A DNA stretch of 60,000 nt. Origin: Antedon mediterranea (lineage: Eukaryota > Echinodermata > Crinoidea > Comatulida > Antedonidae). The DNA lies in contig NC_092670.1 of assembly GCF_964355755.1 (NCBI RefSeq), forward strand, positions 23,995,201 through 24,055,200, in the 5' to 3' direction. Below the pieces are notes generated by a model. That model worked only from the letters and a program-made list of their open reading frames with translations, made no database searches and had not been told where the DNA came from. Made by a program: the position numbers and the translations under genes. This document shows, piece by piece, positions 49,681-60,000 of this stretch (positions within the stretch are counted from its first letter, which is position 1; each line of letters begins with the position of its first letter).

Positions 49681-50244
49681 TATTCTATTTTAAAACAGAA
49701 AAAGGGTTTTTTTTCCGATTAATGCAACCTTTTATTTAGATACAATAAACATGTACCAAAATGCAAATTTCATTTACTGTAGAATGGCATATGTTTGTTA
49801 TTAATCAAAATAAAAATGTAGCTTATTAAATACTTCTTTAGTTCAAACATTTTGGTGTATAAAAATATTCTCTTAATTTAGACTATCATCCTTAATTTTA
49901 CTTTTAATGTATAAAAATGTGAAAATAGCTATAAACATATTAAAATGTAGTTGTAAGTATTCCATGTAAAGCACTATCTTTTATTTAGTAATTGTTTTTA
50001 GTGAATCTTCAAATACGATTAAGTATCTTTCTTGACTAGATCAGACAGATATTCTTAAATCAGATAACAGGTAAATGTCATTTTAATCATCTTCAATTTG
50101 TTGGGATTCTTGACCTTTTTTCCTGACAAAGTTGAATAGGTTTCAATATGTTGGTTAGCTTTAAAAACAACACTAATTGTGGATATACAGTACAATTAAA
50201 ATTAGAAAATTCTTAAAAAAATTTTCATCTGGTTTCAAATGGAT

Positions 50245-50381
50245 ATTTAAAAAATAAATGTTATTTGCGTGACCCGTCAACGTCATTTACGTGACTAAGG
50301 CTACTGAAAGTAGCTGAAACGTAGCAAGATGACTTGTCAACTGGTTAACCATAAAGTTAACATTTATTTTTTAAATAAAAT
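50245..50381. mobile_element. Short inverted-repeat element
   Basis: The ends 'atttaaaaaataaatgtta' (left) and 'taacatttattttttaaat' (right) are inverted copies of each other. The interior has 'gtcaacgtcatttacgtgac' and a small palindrome 'gttaaccataaagttaac'. No second copy of the interior is recognised in the window. Confidence 0.6.
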
Positions 50382-51335
50382 TAGCAAGTTTCTTTTTATG
50401 GTAAATTGAAATGAGAATTGTATGTACATATTGTGTTGTAACACACAATCTCTAAAATTATTTATTCAACTTTTTTTGTATGGGTATCTAACAGTGCCTT
50501 TGGAAAAAAAAGACATTTTGAAATTTTTTTAATTTAACTAATAGGCTACCAGATTCCTGGTACATATCTATAATTTGGACAGTATCAGCCAAAATTCTGT
50601 GGTACAGTGTACCATAGGCCAGGTAACACATGTGATAGATATGTGACACTGCTTTACAAAATTTGCCTTATGGTACTACTGTAGACATATAATAATTATG
50701 GAGATCAATCAGTACAAATAATCGGGTGATTGCACTCCATAGCAACACTATACAACTTTCAATGAACAAGTAATTCTTGATTCTTAATGAATGTGATCTG
50801 ATTCGAATAAATGCAATTAGAATAATACTTTCCAAATATGAAATAAAATATTAAGCAATATTATTATTTTGAAATTATTCTTTTAGAACAAAATATGTAG
50901 GTTATATTATTCTCTAATGTGTGTTTTATATTTACCTCCTAATGGATAAATAATCAAGTACATACTCCGATAGTTTTTGAAAAAATGTTTTTAATGACTT
51001 TACTGTAGTCAGAATATATAAAGATAATTTCTAATAATAGTGATATATTTATTTTACCATATTCGTACGAATAAATGAAGCATAAACCATACCTTCATGC
51101 ATTAACTTGACATTTTACGTTACAAAAGTCTGGAGTCGTCTTAAGTGACATACATTTCTTAAAATTGAGATTTTCACAATCATGAAAAAATCATCATGAG
51201 AGAATCAAGTGTTTTTGCCTTTACCATGCAGAACAAAAATTATATGTTAATAACACTTTTGAACTACAGTACAGTACTAACATAATTGTAATAACTGAAC
51301 ACATATTTCTAAATAATTTTTTTTTTCCATTTTAG

Positions 51336-51392
51336 GACAAACATGTTACAGATCTGAACTCATTATTTGCAGAAGTGGATTCAAGAAGAATG
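51336..51392 (+). CDS. STUB1: STUB1 exon 5: helix before the U-box
   Basis: 57 nt, residues 178-196: DKHVTDLNSLFAEVDSRRM, aligned with human DKYMADMDELFSQVDEKRK. Acceptor 'ccattttag'|GAC, donor ATG|gtatga, both phase 0. Confidence 0.95.
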
Positions 51393-55760
<4,368 letters not shown>

Positions 55761-55886
55761 AGAGTTGGACCTTTTGATCCAATTACCAGAGAAACATTAA
55801 CCCAAGATATGTTAGTACCAAACCTGGCTATTAAAGAAGTTATTGATGGATTTGTTGCAAACAACCAATGGGTGGAAGAATATTAA
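55761..55886 (+). CDS. STUB1: STUB1 exon 7: U-box C-terminal half and stop
   Basis: 126 nt including TAA (55884-55886), residues 236-276: [20 protein letters not shown], continuing to ...NNQWVEEY. Human CHIP ends WVEDY, so the C-terminus is complete. Acceptor 'taatatgtag'|AGA. Confidence 0.97.
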   Translation, partial: RVGPFDPITRETLTQDMLVPNLAIKEVIDGFVANNQWVEEY

Positions 55887-56592
55887 AGTGAGAGACGCAC
55901 AGGTCACAGGTCACAAAGGTTAAACAGATTATCAAACAGGTTATCCTTCAGTTGTAGTCCAAACAGTATCTTATCAACGATGATTGATTTTAAAATAAAT
56001 TTAAGACAACCCATCCCCCTCCCCCAACCTGAGTACAAAGCCTGTTTAAAAAGTCTTGCATGTGGTTTCATTCAAACACATTCCTATCTTTCCATGTTGT
56101 ACTTGGCTAAAACTTTTTTTCTTTAATCATGTAATCTTGCAAGAATTATTGAAACACCATGAAATCAACAAAACTTTTCGAAAATACCAAAGCAGAGTTG
56201 TGTGCAGTGATGCATATCTTTTTTAAGTCCGAACAATACTAGCTCGGCTATCGTGTGATACGCGAGAGCCAAGAGATTTGTAATTCCGTTCCATATTTTT
56301 CACAAGGTTTAATTTCATTAATATTATAATTAATATTATAATATGGTACTGTAAAGTTATGTTTATGTGTGCTTATGTTTACACATTCACAAACATTGTG
56401 AATATTTTGAAACTTAGAAATTGTTTCATGAACAGTTTTAAGACCATGTTTAGAATTCCATAAATATGAGCTATGTGCAGAATTATGAACATTTTAGGAG
56501 ACAGGAAGTGAGGTGTGTCCATTCTTTATGACTACATTGTGGTTGGTAATAGTGCAGTATCTTCCTTGATATAGTGTTCAAAAACAAATAAA
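55887..56592 (+). terminator. STUB1: STUB1 3' UTR region with candidate poly(A) signals
   Basis: AATAAA occurs at 55994-55999 (108 bp after the stop) and again at 56587-56592. Either could serve; the cleavage site is not determinable. No RNA structure stands out. Confidence 0.45.
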
Positions 56593-57078
56593 CAGTAACC
56601 ACAAATATTCTTAAACATTATAATTAATACCATATTCATATATTTAAAATATTGATATGAATAACTTTATTGTATTCACTAAATTCTAATTTAAGAACAT
56701 ACTTCCTTGACAAAGGGTCAAATGAAAGACCCCCTATTATCTTCTTCCACGGTCATAATGAATCATGTTTCCGGCCATTTTGACTTTAATGCATACAAGC
56801 TGCATCTGTTGATACTAGTGTATGTTTAAATGTTCAAAATACTGGGAAAGAGAAATATGTAAATATATGGTTTAAAAAACTAATAATTTATATTTTATTG
56901 ATACTTAATTTTTTTTATTTAAAAAAATTTTACACCAGGGTAAAGTGCAAAGCCATAATGAAGACTCTGTCCTGCAGATACATGTATAAATGATTTATTC
57001 ATAATTAGTGTTCAATTTTGAGGTGCATAACCAGTGACTGCCAACAGAAAATTCAATCATTATTTTAATAAGGTGTAG

Positions 57079-57333
57079 AGACCATGCAAAAATTCTACTG
57101 CAGTTACTGCAGTAACGCTTACGCTTGTATTCGCTTACGCTTGTATACGCTTACGCTTGTATACGCTTACGCTTGTATACAATCATATAGAAAACTTTTT
57201 TCTGTGTAATGGTACTCTACACATGGTGACTTCCTTATAAACTTTAGGATCGAAACAAACTTAAACCATACACTATTGCAGTAAAAATTGAGTTACTGCA
57301 GTAACTGAAGTAGAATGATGTTTGCATAGTCCG
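57079..57333. mobile_element. Inverted-repeat family 3 with internal minisatellite
   Basis: The left end 'gaccatgcaaaaattctact' plus 'gcagttactgcagtaac' pairs with the right end 'gttactgcagtaactgaag' plus 'gtttgcatagtcc'. Just inside the left arm a 16-bp unit ('cgcttacgcttgtata') is repeated about four times (57116-57180), absent from the other copies. Confidence 0.65.
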
Positions 57334-57643
57334 TACACTGTATAACATCCTTGAGTTGTTTTTCCCGTCCTATTAGAAAGTAAAAAACATATGATTCGAG
57401 GTATACATACGGTGGATAATAATTTAACCACACTAAAACTAGAAGATCCACTCAATAATTTCAGAGAAAATGTTAAAACAAGTGTAACATTAAATAAAGA
57501 CACGTTTTGTTATATCTCATCATTTTTAAGACTATAATGAGCCTGAGTCATCTTCATTCCGATATACAGCATTTACAACGATTATTACAAAGCGTGAAAA
57601 TATTTTAATTTACCACACTGTACGAAATATATTACATACTTGG

Positions 57644-57800
57644 AAGCTCTGTCTACACTATCAAACTAGTTAGACAAAAAAAAAGAACTGATGTGCCCAA
57701 ATATGGTAGTGATATACCCAAATATGATAGTGATATAACATCATCATGTCCATGGGCACATCATATTTTGTGAGTCTAATAGTGTATAGACAGAGCTTTA
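57644..57800. mobile_element. MITE family 2, well-preserved copy
   Basis: Ends 'agctctgtctacactatcaa' and 'gtgtatagacagagcttta'. Interior 'gatgtgcccaaatatggtag' and 'catgtccatgggcacatcat'. Same family as 25071, 25235 and 44264. Confidence 0.8.
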
Positions 57801-57872
57801 GCAAAAAGTAATGCATGTTTTTGTATTTTTGATGATAATATTCATTCTCAAATTGAAATTCGGATTAGGTCC

Positions 57873-58050
57873 AGCTTGGTTCCCACTAGAACGTAACGCA
57901 AGGACGTAAACGCAACGCAAGCGTTTTAACCAATGACAAGCGAAGTTATAGACAGTTAGCAATCACAAGCGAATAAGCCATCGATTGTGATTGGTCAATT
58001 CACTTGCGTTGCGTTACGTCCTTGCGTTGCGTCGCTAGTGGAAACCACCT
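57873..58050. mobile_element. MITE family 1, young copy (twin of 14932)
   Basis: Nearly identical to 14932-15112 through the whole interior; a few base changes and one 4-bp indel. The outermost bases of the right terminus differ ('ccacctct'), so the end is slightly decayed or the insertion boundary differs. Confidence 0.85.
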
Positions 58051-60000
58051 CTACGGACCCATGGCAGCCTATCATGAACGATAGATTGCCGAACGATGTA
58101 CTGGGTTCTTTAAAGAGTACACGAGATATATATACCAGATATGAGCACTGAACCTCCAGTTTTTCCACCAGAACTAATGGTGGTCCAGTGTATCTTTAGT
58201 TTTAAAAACGTCTGTAGTCCACCAAGATATTTTGAATAATTTAAGATAAATTATAAAGAAAAGTTTACTACTAAATAAAGAAAATATTGACGACGTTTCG
58301 ACCTATTTTGTGTGCGGTTTATTCCATAATATTATAGACTATAAAAAACGTGGTCCTAAGGGAGTTTAGTATATGCTGAGAAAATGTTATATATACTAAA
58401 CATTATTTATGTTTATTAGATGTTTGGCAAACTAGTGAAATGATCTTTAAATGGACACGTTCCGTAACTAAACTTCACATGAATAAACTACAAGCTATGA
58501 GAAAAAATTTACAAGAAAATTGGTTTAATGCGTCGTTTTAGGTCTACTGTGGTGTTCTATTTTCTTTGTATTGCTCAATAAAACATACCGTGACAAAGAA
58601 AGTACAGTAGCTAAAAATAAGAACGTTGGGCTTAAAAGATTAGAAAAGTAATTAAGTTGAATTTGAAAAAAAAAACACAGAAAGCTATAAAATCATGACA
58701 ATTTGCATTTGATTTGAAGTACCATAATATTTTTTGTTAAATTTACTGATTAGTTCTGCCAGATGGCGCCCTATATACTAATATTTTAAAAACAATCAAA
58801 TCCGATGTGGCTAACTAAGAATAAAGTTGGTAACAATATGTCGTTAGTACTGAGTAAATTATTTACGATTTCAGGTAGAAATTAGCGTTTTAGTAATGGA
58901 GAATGCACTTTGTATTTCAATTCGGTCGAATTACACATTGCCGTGTGTTGAACGTACTTAAATGTTCCATAATTTTCCATTATTCCGTCTGATTGTAAAT
59001 TACGTCACCATCGCGTAACATTTTCTCCGATTGTGATATCGTGAACTATACCCTATATTGTAATCGAATTAAATCCAAGTCGGTCCTAAATCGTCTCGGA
59101 CTTTGGTGACTGAGGCGGTTTAGGGCAAACTTGATCGGCTACCTTGTAATATGTAGAGTGAACACTACCCTTTTAGTCAAATTAATCACTTTGGGCAGCT
59201 GATTATTATCTTCCTCGAACAACACGAATCACGTTATCTAATTTTAACAAGGATCTACACATTTGGGCTACCAAACATGGCGCAATGTGCGGTATTCTGT
59301 AACTAGTCTAGATGGCAATTAATTATAGAATGAGCCCTGATAACGACTGAATCTTTATTTTACACTATATTCTACTATTCTACTATAAAGCGCAGTCAAA
59401 ATGTGTGCCCAAAAGCTTTCAAACGGAGCGATTGATTGAAATTGAATTTAACATATCCCTACCGTATCGTTTGTAAGCCAGGCTAAATTTAAGGGCAATT
59501 ATGATAAATGCCCAACATCTAGTTTTACGAATTTGGAATCTGATCAAGTACTAAATGAACCTACATAAAAAATAAAAATAAATATTCTTTCTCGATGTTT
59601 TTTTATTTTGCGGGCGATTGCAATTTAACGCCACTGATGGACTAGACGAGTAAACGACTCCCACGTTGAATGTAAACTGTAACGCTTTAATTCAGGCTAT
59701 TACAGCGTTCACGTTTCTATTTCAACGCAACATTTTATAGCTCTATGGTACAGTTTACCGAGAGTTATGTATCTGAATACGGTAGAAAAATTAATTAGCA
59801 AAAGGAATAATGTGACGTCTGTAGCTTAACAAGAAGTGCGAATTTTACGGGGATTCATAAATAAATAGAATTCACTCGAATCGAAGAGAGTCAGATTATA
59901 TATATTTATTTCCATACTTTTTCACGATGCGGCAAAATGCGTAACCAATCGTTTAGTTTAGGAATTTCCGATGTGTACGAATAGATTCACTTTAAAGATT
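58051..60000. other. Gene-free stretch at the window's end
   Basis: No supported exon, RNA gene or transposon. CpG is again frequent (for example around 59000-59110), in contrast with the STUB1 gene body. Confidence 0.45.

Larger units (their letters stand above)
49326..51335 (+). other. STUB1: STUB1 intron 4 (2.0 kb)
   Basis: Phase-0 intron, donor gtaggt, acceptor 'ttccattttag'. It holds the inverted-repeat elements at 49455 and 50245; otherwise AT-rich and featureless. Confidence 0.85.

Overview
This is an AT-rich, intron-bearing, repeat-laden animal nuclear sequence. The gene content (a CHIP/STUB1 ubiquitin ligase split into seven exons and a Golgi galactose 3-O-sulfotransferase), many small inverted-repeat transposons, tRNA-derived SINE-like sequences and the very frequent word TAGGCCTA fit a marine invertebrate deuterostome, most plausibly an echinoderm. 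The species call is an inference; nothing in the window names it.

Layout. Positions 1-20425 hold no gene I can support. They carry several copies of an inverted-repeat MITE with 'ggttcccacta' ends (1-275, 1249-1694, 3292-3485, 14932-15112, 17926-18120), a 0.53-kb inverted-repeat element (9418-9949), a degenerate tandem array (8955-9400) and a perfect 23-bp-arm palindrome (18238-18292). A two-exon gene for a Gal3ST-family sulfotransferase lies at 20426-22133: a short signal-anchor exon and one large catalytic exon. Positions 22134-27237 are intergenic, with a tandem pair of a second MITE family (25071-25380).

STUB1/CHIP runs from 27238 to 55886 on the plus strand. All seven coding exons join in frame to give 276 residues, with TPR domain, helical linker and U-box. 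Its 28.6 kb is almost all intron: intron 1 (5.6 kb) is full of dispersed and tandem repeats, intron 2 (14.7 kb) has a minus-strand LINE 3' end and a 65-70-bp tandem array, intron 5 holds a 1.1-kb minisatellite of a 17-bp unit open in all three sense frames, and intron 6 has a tRNA-derived SINE. From 55887 to the end there is the 3' UTR region, a run of three different inverted-repeat elements (57079-58050) and gene-free sequence.

The two genes are not functionally linked in any way the sequence shows: one modifies glycans in the Golgi, the other is a cytosolic chaperone-coupled E3 ligase. The most distinctive signals are the intronic minisatellite (periodic, open, sense-stranded, with kappaB-like words), an apparent CpG loss over the downstream STUB1 gene body compared with the flanks, and the TAGGCCTA word bias. 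No clearly new gene system was found.
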